Both the position numbers and the translations under genes were made by a program. A DNA stretch of 64,000 nt from Legionella qingyii (GTDB lineage Bacteria; Pseudomonadota; Gammaproteobacteria; Legionellales; Legionellaceae). Location: NCBI RefSeq assembly GCF_003184185.1, contig NZ_QHJG01000013.1, positions 77,780 through 141,779 of the forward strand, given 5' to 3'. Of this stretch, positions 10,876-21,599 are shown one piece after another; positions within the stretch are counted from its first letter, which is position 1, and every line of letters begins with the position of its first letter. Below the pieces are notes generated by a model. It searched no databases. It was given only the letters and a program-made list of their open reading frames with translations, and was not told where the DNA came from.

Positions 10876-11292
10876 GATTGGATCAAGTTCACTTCATACG
10901 AAGAAGAGAGCTCAAGATTTTGTTCAAGCGGTCTTTTATTGTTTAGGATCATTATTTTTATTTTCTCCAGGTTTGGTGTCATTTTTTCAGTGGCGGAATT
11001 GACCACCAAACTTATCTTATTTTAGCGGTATTGCTCGTCAATCTATTAGTGAATAAAGTAATAGTGAGAATGGGAGAAATTGGTAAGCTATATGAACTCG
11101 TGCGTTCAGAAACCGATTGAGTCGTAATCTTAGGCGGTTTAGAACTAAAACTGTTTGTTCCGTGGCGTTTAGAAACTCATTTACCAATTTGACTCGAAGA
11201 AAAACTCGACTTAGGTTTCCTATTTACGACGAACGGGTTTGACTACTTGTATTTTTTTCATTTTTAGGTTTGTTCTACTCCAGATAAGAGTA
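10876..11292 (-). CDS. ccmH: Cytochrome c maturation protein CcmH/CcmL (138 aa)
   Basis: Membrane-anchored thiol oxidoreductase that reduces apocytochrome c for heme attachment. MRIDLILFGFLLFLCSSVWA is a signal peptide; HLLKDLRCLVCQNQDLADS contains the CxxC motif; AQVYRMVKEGKSDNEISDY and TARYGDFILFKPPVKA match the conserved helical domain; a C-terminal membrane helix (LLWFGPLLFLLLGFVIFW) and a basic tail end it. The ATG overlaps the ccmG stop (ATGA), with GGAG upstream. Confidence 0.95.
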
Positions 11293-11825
11293 CTTCAGAC
11301 GAGGTTGACGAAATAGTTCCCATTTTGGAGAAAATTGGTATGGAGAACTCAGTATTGAGGGTGTACAGCTATTGCTTAATAAGGAACAAATAGTTGTTGT
11401 TTTCAGAGACCACGAGGTATTTGAGGATTTAGTTAGCGTTGGGAAGGTAGAACCAGGACCTATTGCTCAAATATCCCTAAGGGGGTAACGAGATTGGTAG
11501 CCTCACGTAGTCAACGAAACAGAAATATTAAATTGGGTATTTAACCATAAGGAAGCGCACGGTCAACGTTGTATTTTTGAACGAGTAGTTATGTACGGCT
11601 TGTGGTTGACCGGGTTTGTAAATTGTTTTAGTGGACTAGCGCATTAACTAACCTTAATTATTCCCTTGGGCCTCGGACGTTAACTCCATCTGATTTGACT
11701 CCGTTACCGAAAGGGTCGACTTGTCTTCCATTGAGTACACCTAAATCTCTATTTGGTGCGGTTTCTTTTTGTGTTTCGTCGTTTTTTTCTCATTAACCTT
11801 ATTGGAAGGTAGGATAAAAAAAGTA
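11289..11825 (-). CDS. ccmG: Thiol:disulfide interchange protein CcmG/DsbE (178 aa)
   Basis: Periplasmic, membrane-tethered thioredoxin-fold protein that keeps the apocytochrome haem-binding cysteines reduced. An N-terminal anchor (KIGWKVIPITLFLLLCVFLW) precedes PSVQLGKPLPQFSLP and the active site VWASWCSAC, then GLNYKDKATDALRWLEQWG and GVYGAPETFVVDKQGIIRYR, the family-specific GAPETF block. SD CAGGAG before the ATG; 4-base overlaps with ccmF upstream and ccmH downstream. Confidence 0.96.
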
Positions 11826-13774
11826 CGAAAATTGAGGACTTGTGGTTGACGATGGCTGACAGAAAAAGCTATTATAGCAGACAGTCAGTTACGTTTTTTT
11901 GGTGGTCGATTTTAGTATTTAGGTGGGCGGGTTTAGGTCGCTTAATTTCCAAATATTATCTCGGAATGGCTGGTACTTAATAATCAATTACCAAGTGGCT
12001 CCCGTTACATTTATAGAGATTTTCCACAGTGTAGTTAACGGCTAAGGCAGTACCCGTAAACTGGATAACATATGTTGGAAAAGAGTCCCATTTAGTAGAA
12101 GCAGAATGGAACTATTAAATAAAATTTAACGCGAAACCAAGGGAATATCAACCCCGGTCTATTACCAAGAACGACGTATTTGAGCTATCTCATTGGAACG
12201 TCTCATTGAAAAAAAGGTCCGAGGTAAACGTGTAGTAGAACATGTGGTATTCGACATCTGTGGCGTTACGGTTAATGGCATCAACGGTGTGGATTTACAC
12301 GGTCTTAGTAAGGGGTTATTCGGACGGGATGGACCTTATTTGGTGCGAGCATTTAGGCAGACATTCGGCGGACTCAGCATGAATTTTAGTGGGTCTTACG
12401 GTCCTAGTTCGGGTATTTCCGTCATTACAGTTTAAGAGAGCTTCGTCATTCGTTGTTTTACTTTCCTTTATTTTTTGACTCTTTACGGTAAAAGGTTTCA
12501 AAGAAATTGTGTAGAACGGTTGCTAGTGATAAGGTAGAATTTACTTATGGTTAAGGGTAGTTATTGTCGTTTCCTTGGTAGTTGCCTTGTTTATGGCGTA
12601 ATTTTATCCCTCGTGGATGTCTATTAAATGGATCGGGGTTGGGAAGTTGTTCGTTGCCTATGTGACAAGGGTAATTTTGTCATTCGTATTAATGGTGATT
12701 CTTTTGTAATAAATTATTGTTGCGTGAAAGAGCCCTTTTTCCTGAACCCAACGACGGACTTACGTTCGAAACACGGGATTTTTCTTTATTATTATTTCTT
12801 GGCGGTTATTGTTTATCATTTTTAGGGTTATACATATTAGGTGCAACGCCTAGATGCCGTTTACGTACTTGGCTCCACTCTTGTGGCCTTGCATGTTCTT
12901 TTCATGGTTAATTCGAATTTCTTTTTCGCCGTTACCGGTTGTTGTAGCAGGTGCGAAATTTAACAACCGCAACGAGTCAGTGACGGTTTCTTACGTTATT
13001 TCGTCAAGGATGGTCGGTTCCGTATTTTCTTCGCAAAAGCTGACCTAGGGTTTTGGTGGTAGGAGGGGTTGGATTGAGAGCTATCCGGGTGGTTGAAGGA
13101 TTTCATTAGGGTCGTCAATTTGTTGTGGTCCGTCGATTCCAGGTACCAGATCAGGTAAACCTGGTTGACCAAAGATGGAACGGCCGGGTTTCACGGCGAT
13201 ATCGTTTTCGTTTTCGGTGTCTTTTTGGTTGTATGGGGTATATGTTGTATCCGCCTACTTTATCTTTGGGACCTAGAACATTATTACCTAAGTTTAGTGC
13301 TGGAACTCATAAATTTTTAACTTTAACCGCATTTTTTCCTAACCTCCATCAGTCATTTTTGTCTTATTTTGGATATGAATTGGTCGGTTCTTGTTGATTT
13401 TGCGCGCATGCGTATCGGAATAGCTCTGGGCATGACGTTTTTCGATGTTCGTTGTAGGTTTTTGATTCTTATGTCTGGGTATTGTTGTATCTTGGAAGTA
13501 CAGGCGGGGTATGACGTGTCTCAAACATTTTGGTTCCATTCCTTTATGAGCTCAATGAATGATGTATTTATTGACTTTTTAGTAAGAAATTTTTCGTTTC
13601 CCAGTCCTTTTTTATTCTGTTCCGGTATTTCTTTTTGACCGTCTGGTGTATCCATGGACGTCGTAGGTAGGTTAATGACGCGAAATCAACGTTGGGATGT
13701 TCTCCTTGTTTCCGTTCGTAATACCTGCTTTCGTTTCGGTTTTAATTTCTTTTTTGGGGATTAAGACGTTAGTA
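11822..13774 (-). CDS. ccmF: Cytochrome c haem lyase subunit CcmF (650 aa)
   Basis: Polytopic inner-membrane protein of the haem ligation complex. I read the start (MIAELGVFSLIL, the typical CcmF opening) and the end (RYYRKRQSVAVGVQELKA); the span is exactly 651 codons in frame, the usual CcmF length. Position between ccmE and ccmG and 4-base overlaps on both sides support the call. SD AAAGG upstream of the ATG. I did not read every internal codon. Confidence 0.93.
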
Positions 13775-14202
13775 CTCACATGGAAAAACCTATTTCGCCG
13801 AAAGTGAAGGCCGCCGTATATTAAACGTAGTACAAAGCGGTTATGAACACTCCGTGCTTTTACAACTAATAGTTCGTCGACGGGAAGTCGTTGATGTGGG
13901 ACGGGGAGAGCTTTGTTTAGTCCTTCTTAGGGGAATATTCAATGCCATTAGCAGAATAGTTTTAGTCAATAAAATTTCCACTGTAAGTTTGAAAGAAAGC
14001 TTGCCTGTTACCTTGGCGAGAATTGGTAAGGGGGGTGTGCTTATAATACGACAGCACCGCGAAGTGGTCAATGTTGAACCCAACCTCATATTTTGTTCGA
14101 TTATAAAACAGAATCTCGTATATTTTGGTTGCGACGTCGTTACCTATTTTATCTGTCCCATTTATGATCTTAGTAATAGAACGCAAACGCACGACCTCAG
14201 TA
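13771..14202 (-). CDS. ccmE: Haem chaperone CcmE (143 aa)
   Basis: Periplasmic haem chaperone with one N-terminal membrane helix (RKRKIMILVFTLSILSIAAA). The OB-fold region has RVGGMVKSGSIVRS and TYKGILPDLFREGQG. The haem-binding histidine is His124 in VLAKHDANYMPPE, with the conserved tyrosine at residue 128. Full length read. Its start lies 2 bases after the ccmD stop; its stop overlaps ccmF. Confidence 0.97.
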
Positions 14203-14204
14203 GA

Positions 14205-14363
14205 AATAGCGAATTTGGTAACAACATTAAAAACCGCACAAACGAAAGGAAAGGTAAAGTATGGATTATTTAAGTAATGATTTTGTTGTGTTTGGTTTGG
14301 TATTCGACCGGTGTGTATTTACCTTATAGGAGGGTAGCGGTTGGTAAGATTTTTGACTAAGTA
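14205..14363 (-). CDS. ccmD: Haem exporter protein CcmD (52 aa)
   Basis: Small single-span protein helping CcmABC release holo-CcmE. MNQFLEWLAMGGYSIYVWPA then YGLVCVVLVM shows the family motif MGGYxxYVWxxYG, followed by a basic cytoplasmic tail ending WFKR. SD AGGGGA before the ATG, which overlaps the ccmC stop by 4 bases. Confidence 0.94.
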
Positions 14364-15103
14364 AATTGAAGGGGAAGTTTAACTTAGAACTGGGTTCTAA
14401 CAGAAAAAAGGGATTCGTTATCAAGGACCGCACGAAAGGGATTTTATTAGGTGTTTGTTATATTTTATTTAGGGCGATACCAGTTGTTATTCCCCATATT
14501 GTACGACGGTAGTTAAAACCCAAACCGTTTTTGGCTGTTTCACCTAGGAACTACATTCCATAAGGTGGTTATTTGACTTATTACTTATTAACCATTTAGT
14601 TCATAAGGTTGATTTCAATTCTACCGTTACTAAAATAGAGGTAGAAGAAACGAAAAATATCGTATCACTCAGCGATTTTAGCGGCGTATTTCGTTATTTT
14701 CCTAATTAAGTCTACAATTTGCTCGTAGGGTTTGGGTGGTGCGGGGGGTGTACCCGAAAGGGGTCTATGAAGGTCAATGGTCGCGTTCTTTTCGGTATGA
14801 TTCTGGGTAAACTCGGTGTTATAATTAGTTTTCTGGACGATAGAATTATGCGGTTTGGTTTTCGTTATGGCGATTTTTGGGGTAGGTTCGTATCTCGTAG
14901 TAGCTATTTTTGCGTGACCCCTGTACGTGTATCTATTATGCCTTACGTAGCGGAACAACTATTAGTCCGCCTCATTTACGGTCAGGGGTTTGCTATGGTT
15001 GTTTATTGCATTGGTTTCGTGGATGACGGTTTCAACCTTATTCCGCAGGTCGTTTTAATATTTTATTGAATCCGCTACGGTCAACCATATTATTAAAGGT
15101 GTA
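14360..15103 (-). CDS. ccmC: Haem exporter / haem-handling protein CcmC (247 aa)
   Basis: Membrane protein with the WWD domain that loads haem on CcmE. Start MWKLLYQLASPKLF; the tryptophan-rich loop is GKPMWGAWWVWDARLTSELI, then YWWNTLHQGSTLSVF, both diagnostic. The C-terminus is RQELLLREKRQSWVKIQFEG. Typical length, in frame throughout. It starts 105 bases after ccmB, the only sizeable gap in the operon; the gap holds no SD-backed gene. Confidence 0.96.
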
Positions 15104-15208
15104 TCCTTATTAACTTTAGTTTTTTTCGCCTAAAATAGTGCATAGGTGAATAAGCGTTTTAGGTATTAGTTCTGTCAAACCGGTTTTATCATTTTTCCCT
15201 TAGTCGAG

Positions 15209-15889
15209 GATAAGTTGTACTGACTACGCGTAGTGAGGTCGTTAACGTATTCCATTTTTAGGGTGTCGTTGATGGCTATAACGACTATTGTTCCGGTCTA
15301 TTCGCGATTGACCATTTGGAACGTACCGTTATAAATTTCAAGGTGAAGGTTTTTATTCATTTCCATTCCAATTACCATTATTTTAGTTTCGGTAGTTTTC
15401 TGGAAAAACCAACTGAGGCTGTGGTTTGCGTCGTCGGTTCCGTGTTTCTTTTTCATTTCGCCCTCAAGGCGTTTATTATCATTCGCGTTCATGAAGACAG
15501 AGGGTATTTGAATTACTTTTGTTATTTCGTTAATTCCCCGTATTTTACTCATTGCCGTCATTTAATTTATTGGTCACGCGTTAATGAAAACGTGATTGAT
15601 CGTTACCATTACTGACTGGTCTTTGTTAGGTAACAAGTTAATGGGGTACGAGTATTAGAACAACTTTATTCGCGAGACGACTCTCGTTATTTCTGTTCTC
15701 ATAGCGGTAGGTGTGGTTAGGTCCTCGATATCAAGATTCGTTTTACTAGAGACCGAAATGACATTCTCCTTTGTATTTTTCCTTGTAATTTTTTTTGTTT
15801 GTCCTCAACTGATTTTTTGCTTAAACTGCGTGGACTTATTCGTTGAGCGCAAACGTAACAAACCATTTATTTCGTTTACTACTTTAGTG
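15209..15889 (-). CDS. ccmB: Haem exporter permease CcmB (226 aa), GTG start
   Basis: Six-helix permease partner of CcmA. KRELLIQVRQIRFLVNSCLF at the N-terminus and LALLSAISVVAVGFLPYAIA at the C-terminus are characteristic. The chosen start is a GTG that overlaps the ccmA stop as GTGA, with AGGAG 8 bases upstream. No ATG is available in frame at a sensible place. Confidence 0.92.
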
Positions 15890-16515
15890 TTTGTTATGAG
15901 GAGTATTAGTCTCCTCAACTCACCGTTAACGACCACGCTGCAGTTATTATGTCGGGGTGGGACGAAAGCTACTCGACGATAAAATAGGTATTAGACACAT
16001 TACCGGAATAGTAGATTGCGGTGATTTCCGAGCAGTTCGTTGGTATTAAATTGTAGTCTCTTGGTGTTCGCATCATTTGGTCGAACGGACGCGACAGGAC
16101 ATCTATTATCCGGCGTCCCCTATAGATCTACTACAAGTTCAAATTTTTAGCTTCGCTTAAGAAAATCGAATGAGTTAAGTAGCAAGAACTACCATGCACT
16201 TGTACTTCTTCATATTACTTCTAGTTTTTGTGTTAAAAGAAAATTGCAATTTAATCCTAATTAGGGACTAAACACTGGTTGTTTTGTATCTACCGCAACT
16301 ATTCAACGAGCCAGGACCAGATATAAAGCGGGATCTTTAACTTAAAGTGGGACTACGCCTACTATATTTGGCCGCTAATTAAAGTTATTTCAGCAGAACG
16401 GACGTGGTAAAGAGGGTGCATTTACTTAATTAGGGGGACTGCCGTTTACTTTTCGGTGGAATAAATTATTTCCGAATAGAACTATTAGTTTTAGTTCCAA
16501 TTAGTGTAGTTCGTA
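15886..16515 (-). CDS. ccmA: Cytochrome c biogenesis ATPase CcmA (209 aa)
   Basis: ABC ATPase driving release of haem-loaded CcmE. Walker A is GRNGAGKTTLLK, the signature is LSTGQRRQ, Walker B is WLLDEPL followed by ALDD, and the switch region is GGAVLLTSHQQLP. Starts MLDVINLDFDYQDKP. First gene of a nine-gene ccm operon running leftward. SD before the ATG is poor. Confidence 0.96.
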
Positions 16516-16647
16516 TCCAGTTATTATGTGACACCCAACCACGGTTGCGGACCTACTCCGTATCGCTTTTGAAACTTGGTAAAGTTGAAATATTATAGGT
16601 CAAGTCGGCGTGAAGAGATGGTAATTCAGTAATTTAGTTCATGAAAA

Positions 16648-16735
16648 CAGTAAGGGTGTTTCCACCTTTAGATAAAGATGTACTTCGCGATTCGGTGAGA
16701 TTTTTTATCTAGAGGCGGAAGCGCCTCTACTGTAT
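16648..16735. repeat. Pair of palindromic repeats (REP-like, family B) in inverted arrangement
   Basis: Two copies of a short palindrome lie in opposite orientation. Leftward at 16648-16671: ATTTCCACCTTTGTGGGAAT then GAC. Rightward at about 16709-16733: ATCTCCGCCTTCGCGGAGAT then GACA, a perfect 8-bp stem with a CTTC loop. Leftward, the second hairpin is followed by CTATTTTTT, so it can also terminate the RhoGAP gene. A third copy is at 34281. The paired arrangement resembles bacterial interspersed mosaic elements. The rest of the 16516-16836 gap is AT-rich and shows nothing else. Confidence 0.8.
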
Positions 16736-16836
16736 CTGATATAAAGATTGTTCAAGTGAATTATCGTCACGGCGATGGGATGAGCCCGATATGAGATTAT
16801 TTTCTTATCATGAACTTGATTTTTTGTTTTGTTCAC

Positions 16837-17793
16837 AATAAAGTAAAGGTTCCAAAAAAGTTTAAGGTCTAGCGAAGAAGCAAGACGCTGGTAGAGAGAT
16901 TTTCGAAAATGTCTTCTCCATAGCGTAACGTGTTTTTTCGAGTTTTGGGTCCAACATTCAGGAACTGAACGTCGTTCGTGGAATATGAGTCCGCTAAAAA
17001 GATTGAAACAATAATGAAGGAGTTCTAAGACGCGTCATCGCAAAAGTTCAACAAAAAATTTTAAGTTGTCTTAAACCGAAAAATTATTTAGTGGTCATTT
17101 AAAAAATATTAGTGGTAGATTAAACACTGAGAAACGTAACTTTTCTACCTTAGATAAAAGACTACGTAAAAAATGAACTCGAAGTATTACTCATGACTGA
17201 TACATCTTAACACCAAACTATTCTTAACTTCGTAATCACTAGTCTAGTCTTGTTTAAAGTAAAACAAAGAGCTAATAAAAATACCTTGAATTTAGTAATA
17301 ATAGCTTGTAACCTTTATCTAACCCTGGTTAGTAAGCTGAGTTTAATAGTCTACAGTAGAACCAAAAAAGTAGTAACCGTTGTAACAAATTGTAAGAATT
17401 GTTCGTTTTCCGATAAAAAACTAATTAAAGACTCGCAACAAGGTTCTACACAAAATAAAAAAGATCTATTAAAAGTAACAAGACAAAGCGAAACTAATTT
17501 CACGGATTAAGTTATCGACATTTGTTCTCGAGCAATAACCGAACATTACACGGGTTTTAACGAAAATCATGAACACGTGTAACGTCTTAACAGTAAAGTC
17601 ACTTTAGTTAGGAAGGAACAAGTTAAAGTCGTTGATCCCGAAATGCGGAACCAAGACTTTTACGTCTATATGCTTTTTGTGGAAGAAAGAGTTGTAGGAA
17701 GAAATTAAATAATAGATAGTCGAACTACTCTTAATTACGACGTATGACGTTTAAGAGTTAAAAGAAAACAGAATTAGAAAGTAATCTTCCGTA
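16837..17793 (-). CDS. RhoGAP-domain protein, probable translocated effector (318 aa)
   Basis: Eukaryotic-type GTPase-activating domain for Rho-family GTPases in a bacterial gene. The arginine-finger motif is KEGVFRISA (Arg41, as in GIFRxSG of eukaryotic RhoGAPs); the helix LKAILGTLQANNELLF (76-91) matches the LKxFLRELPxPL region with its conserved Lys (77); and KTKMTSDNLSRMIGPNLFP (143-161) matches NKMxxxNLAxxxGPNL with the conserved Asn (158). So all three catalytic/stabilising positions are present. The second half is helical and unrecognised. The C-terminus (AERRSDLEFEKTLEMK) is Glu-rich, as in Dot/Icm substrates. SD GGGGA; divergent from sohB across 99 bases. Confidence 0.85.
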
Positions 17794-17892
17794 TTATAAT
17801 GTAAGGGGATGTTGAATAACTTATATGAATTTGATCGAGAACGCATGAGAGAATAACTCTCGGTATTAAAACAAAAATAAAAAATTTCCAAT

Positions 17893-18831
17893 TACTACCT
17901 TAAAAATCGAGTTATGCCATACAAAGAAAATTTTAGTCACTGACATCACTAACGGAAAGAGTATTATAAACGTCCAAAAAAAAGGTACTCGGCGTTTGGG
18001 TTCGGATTTGACCTTTAGTGTAGTAATTTACTCGTAGTACTAGTATAGTATAGGTATTACTTGTTTCTTCAAGAACCGTTTTTCGGCGGCTTTTTCTTTT
18101 TTTTATTTCTTCTTGTCGGTTGAGAAATACAAGAACTAAAAGTACCCCTGTAATCTCGGAGGGTCCATCTTGTTGAATCTCTCCTTTATTGTCGGTATGA
18201 TACGTAACGTTTTAGACCTCTACTTCAAAATCAAGCGGACCTATCAGGACCACCCCATCAGTTATCGATACCTAACCGACGCAGTGTCGAGGTTGCATAA
18301 GCACTATCTTTATAAGGTAACTGACACTCATAACTATTTTACCGGCGGTCACCGCCAATAGATTACAGGACACAACGCTTAGTCTAGTAACGTCGTGGAA
18401 AACGCTAATAACCGAGATATCCACATCATCGGGTTTAGGGATTAAAGGTAGCGACCGAATTTTTTGTGCTATAACTGCACCTTAACAATTGACGGCCTCT
18501 CATATTTGCTTGAAATTGTAACGATCCACTCTTATGACTTTTTCCGTTCTTTTTCCGAGTCCTTCTAGACCTTTTTTAAGTACGACGAAAATCTTTAATA
18601 CATCGACTTGTAGCGCTTGTTGACCTATATCTATTTCAAAGATGTCCTCTTGTAACCAATCGGTTTCTACGGAAACGAGACGTAGAGCAGCTATTTAATA
18701 CGTGTTCACTACTGATAGACTATCTTTTTTAACGTTTGAAATTTCGTAAGTTTGATTGACACGGTGGGTTTCGATGAGATCGATTATTTAACGAATTTGG
18801 TCGTTACTCCAAATACGTTGGGACCCCAATT
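17893..18831 (+). CDS. sohB: Peptidase S49 family, SohB (312 aa)
   Basis: Membrane-anchored serine protease of the SppA/SohB family, periplasmic. An N-terminal helix (VVIAFLIIFAGFFSM) is followed by a Lys-rich stretch and LYVLDFHGDIRASQ, LVRLDSPGGVVNSYG, and the catalytic serine region DKMAASGGYLMSCV, then IIGSIGVVAQIPNFH and a catalytic-lysine-bearing C-terminal half (AGEYKRTLTLLGENTEKG). Two adjacent ATGs at 17893 and 17896; AAAGG lies upstream, slightly favouring the second. Confidence 0.94.
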
Positions 18832-18959
18832 GGTTAATTTAAGTCGTCAACTTAATATTCCTACTTATTATTTTTCGAAATTATAAGTTTTATGACTTAG
18901 TTGTCGACTTAAACTCTATTACCATATATTAATTAAATCTAATGTATTACCTCACTCGA

Positions 18960-19241
18960 TACTCACTGAAATTTTGTTTTGACGGTCTAGAGTTTCTCAA
19001 TCGAAGTTACTGTTCGTTCAATATATGTCTATAGTTTTTTTCACAACCACTTTAGCAAGTCAGGATATTTCTTTTATCTCGGGTTGTTCGTCTCCTTTGC
19101 CTTTTTTGTCTCGTTTGTTGTTTACATCTCGGACAATTTCTCCGATTCGGATTTTTTTGGCAACTTCTTTCGCGTAGATTACTTAGGTGCGTTGGTCAAC
19201 TTGGTGGTCTTCTTGGCTTTTGGCTACTGTGCTTTGTCATT
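18960..19241 (+). CDS. Small acidic, Glu/Lys/Pro-rich protein (93 aa)
   Basis: Function unknown. SD GGAG sits 5 bases before the ATG. The N-terminal 40 residues (KTKLPDLKELASMTSKLYTD) form a likely amphipathic helix; the remainder is low complexity, rich in Glu, Lys, Thr and Pro (EPVKEAKPKKTVEESA), ending EPKTDDTKQ, and probably disordered. Small proteins with this layout occur beside membrane genes in many gammaproteobacteria, but I cannot name a role. A TATAAT-type -10 lies upstream near 18925, so it may have its own promoter after sohB. Confidence 0.82.
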
Positions 19242-19257
19242 CATCAAATTGACTAAT

Positions 19258-19293
19258 GTTACATCGGACCCACTTCGCATCGCTTTGGGCCCT
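19258..19293. repeat. REP-like palindrome, family A, rightward copy
   Basis: Corrected rightward reading TGTAGCCTGGGTGAAG, then CGTAGCG, then AAACCCGGG. The CCTGGGT and ACCCGGG arms pair. It sits between the stops of two converging genes. Other copies are at 23962-24003 (leftward), 33078-33108 (rightward) and 34497-34536 (leftward). Confidence 0.8.
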
Positions 19294-19354
19294 GAATGTA
19301 TTATATACACTTAATAGACTGTGTGGAACGGTTTATCGATTGAGTTCTTTGCGA

Positions 19355-20767
19355 AGTTTGAGCAAGCCCTGCCCATTCTGGTATAAATGCGTAAAAAAGA
19401 TGGTTTCACCACGCGGAGTATAAGTTTATTGAACGTCGTACACGTTGATGGGTTAGACTGAGTACATTACGAACTGATTATTCCCGATTGAGTCAAAAAT
19501 GGTTTACAAGAAAATCCAGATATGGGAGACATGGTCTTTCGACGAGGACTGAGTAGCGAAGATTATTTCGAAGAGCAAGTCTTGAGCTACATAGACTAAG
19601 ACATACGCCTCCGAATATAAGTGGAGCTTAGAAAACACCATTTAGAAAAAGTGAGTTTTAAGGAAACCCTATGTCTTATCAATTAGCGAGCTGATTTAAT
19701 CGATTGAGAGATTATAATGGACCGGTCGATATGACTGAATTGCATCGGTATCGTAGGCCGTAATTCGCATGCGATCCAGACAAAAGTGAAAGCTACGCTC
19801 TCTAGTTGAGTAATTTATTATTACCTTACAGGAGACGAGCAAGGGACTCTCCTCCGTAAAGATACCCTTTATGCAATTCGGACATTTTATTTAGGAGAGA
19901 CTTGAAGGGAAGAAATTAGCGAAGGAGGTTTAAAGATACTCACCGTCGTTATTAGGAATGTAAGTGTAGTTATGAAAATAATCTTGGATGAGCGAGTTTT
20001 GTTGCGAGAACATTATGGGCATTATTAAACTGAACGTACCCATTGCCGTATAGTGGATAGAGTAGTTCTTTATTTCATGGCGGTAAACGATTAAGTTTAG
20101 CAGGAACCGCACTCCATTAGCGCGGTCATTTACGCGGGAAGAGTACTGGTTTATTAAGTGAGAGTTCGTCGAGAGGCCCTTACCGTGGTGTCAATTATCC
20201 TTATTTTCCGAATCATCGAGCACTTCTGTCTCTTACTTATAATGCACGATGTTGGAGAAATGGACATGGTCTAAGGGGATCTTAATCTTGTGAACGAAGT
20301 CATAGTCTATGAACGAGATAATTAGACGCTTGTAATGCTTATGACTGTGATAAGGGGTGTTCCGACGCATTATTTCCTAAAAATACTAACGACGATTATT
20401 ATCTAAACTGACGAAGGAATCGTTAAACCGTAACTACGTTCCTAAGGTAATAAACCCGTATTCATTTACCCTTGCAAACTGTTCGTTGTTGTAACGCATT
20501 CTCCGTAACTCATAATAAATTAAAAACCGGATGCTCTTATTGACCTTGTAACCCTTTAAACAAATGGTTTCGTAGGTCGAGTAACTAACAGAGGACATAA
20601 CGAAGTGAACGAGGGTCTTCATATTGTAATCCGAGTTATAGTCGGTGAAAGGTGAGCGATATGAATAACTGAAGTCATCTAAGTGGTTATTTTAGTTCAT
20701 ACCATGCGTTGCACAACGGTGCTGAAAGTAATAATAGTTACTATTTTTGAAACAGTAATTATGAGTA
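19355..20767 (-). CDS. fleQ: Sigma-54-dependent regulator, FleQ type (470 aa)
   Basis: Enhancer-binding protein activating RpoN-dependent promoters, in this family usually flagellar genes. N-terminal degenerate receiver MSINDKVFIIDNNESRGNT; AAA+ core with [20 protein letters not shown] and the sigma-54 contact loop GAFTGAITSRQG; C-terminal Fis-type helix-turn-helix VAHAASYLNMRRTTLVEKM then RKYGL. The RTTLxEKMRKYG wording is typical of FleQ. SD AAGGA before the ATG. No flagellar gene is visible nearby in the window. Confidence 0.93.
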
Positions 20768-20805
20768 TTTGAATAGGAATTCAAAATATATGAACGTAAT
20801 AGTAA

Positions 20806-20828
20806 GAAAGGAGGTTTTCGCTCCTTTC
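20806..20828. promoter_or_regulatory. 8-bp hairpin between the Cys-rich gene and fleQ
   Basis: Read leftward CTTTCCTC-GCTTTTG-GAGGAAAG. A perfect 8-bp stem with a 7-base loop lies 39 bases before the fleQ start and 15 bases past the preceding stop. No T-run follows, so it may be a weak terminator, an mRNA-stability element or part of the fleQ leader. Confidence 0.5.
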
Positions 20829-20842
20829 TAAAGTTATTGAGT

Positions 20843-21436
20843 GATAGCTATTGTGTGCTAATTAAATTTGCGTAACGTGACTAAGGGTTTCGTATTGAGA
20901 ACCGATGGCTAACAAAATCACCGTGAATGAACCCAAAGAAAGTGTTTTACGAACCGCACATATATAGGGTATGCTGACGTTTTCCTTAAACGACGTGCAC
21001 TTGGCGTTGGAACGAAAACCAGTATCGTGGTTAGGTGTGCTATTAGTAATTTCGCTCCCCGTCGTTTTGAGAAAAGGGCTATTACTATTCCAAAACCTCC
21101 CCATACTCTATTAGGTCATCGTGTTTGATACCAGTATTTTGGTAATGTCGCGGTCGGAAACGTCAAACTTGACCAACTATCCATTACACAATTAGGATAT
21201 AACATCCGTTAAAGTAATAGCGAGCTTATTAGCATTGGATCGTAAACCGTTATTGCTAGGCGATGCTAAAACGGTGTAAGGAATGGTAGGTGTCATGTTA
21301 TTAGGTCTGCGAGGGGATCTATTCATCCTACGGTTTTTAAAGCTTTTCGAAATAACACGAAAAGTAATCGTAAACTTACTGAGCTTTTCCTTGTTTTATT
21401 TTTTTGATTTTTGTATTTCATTGCTTTTAACGAGTA
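20843..21436 (-). CDS. Secreted Cys-rich protein with two internal repeats (197 aa)
   Basis: A signal peptide is clear (RYFMFLVFLFCSFSSHSNA). The mature part holds two copies of one Cys-rich unit. The first has RLDYCTVDGKECG, ADRYCQMLGY, NCKGWRCNGF, IVCA. The second has RVDWCYDQKQGCG, ANSFCSRMGY, LCFGNQCNAF, IVCYR. So each unit carries about six cysteines with matching spacing, suggesting disulfide-linked extracellular modules. I do not know its function. SD AAAGGA before the ATG. Confidence 0.85.
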
Positions 21437-21599
21437 ATTTTGTTAGGAAATCGCTAATAATTTAGTACAATCGGATACTGCGAATGACCATGTTCTCATT
21501 GTATACCATTTAGTGATAACTAAATAATTTACATCGTGTAGATTCAGTTAAGTAAAAGTTTATAACCGATAAATACTACTAGTTCGACTTCCTTAATCG

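Noticed and set aside
13920..13980. Apparent in-frame stop in ccmE
   Set aside because: It came from reversing one block incorrectly; the correct reading is TFKITDFDKTITVTYK without interruption.
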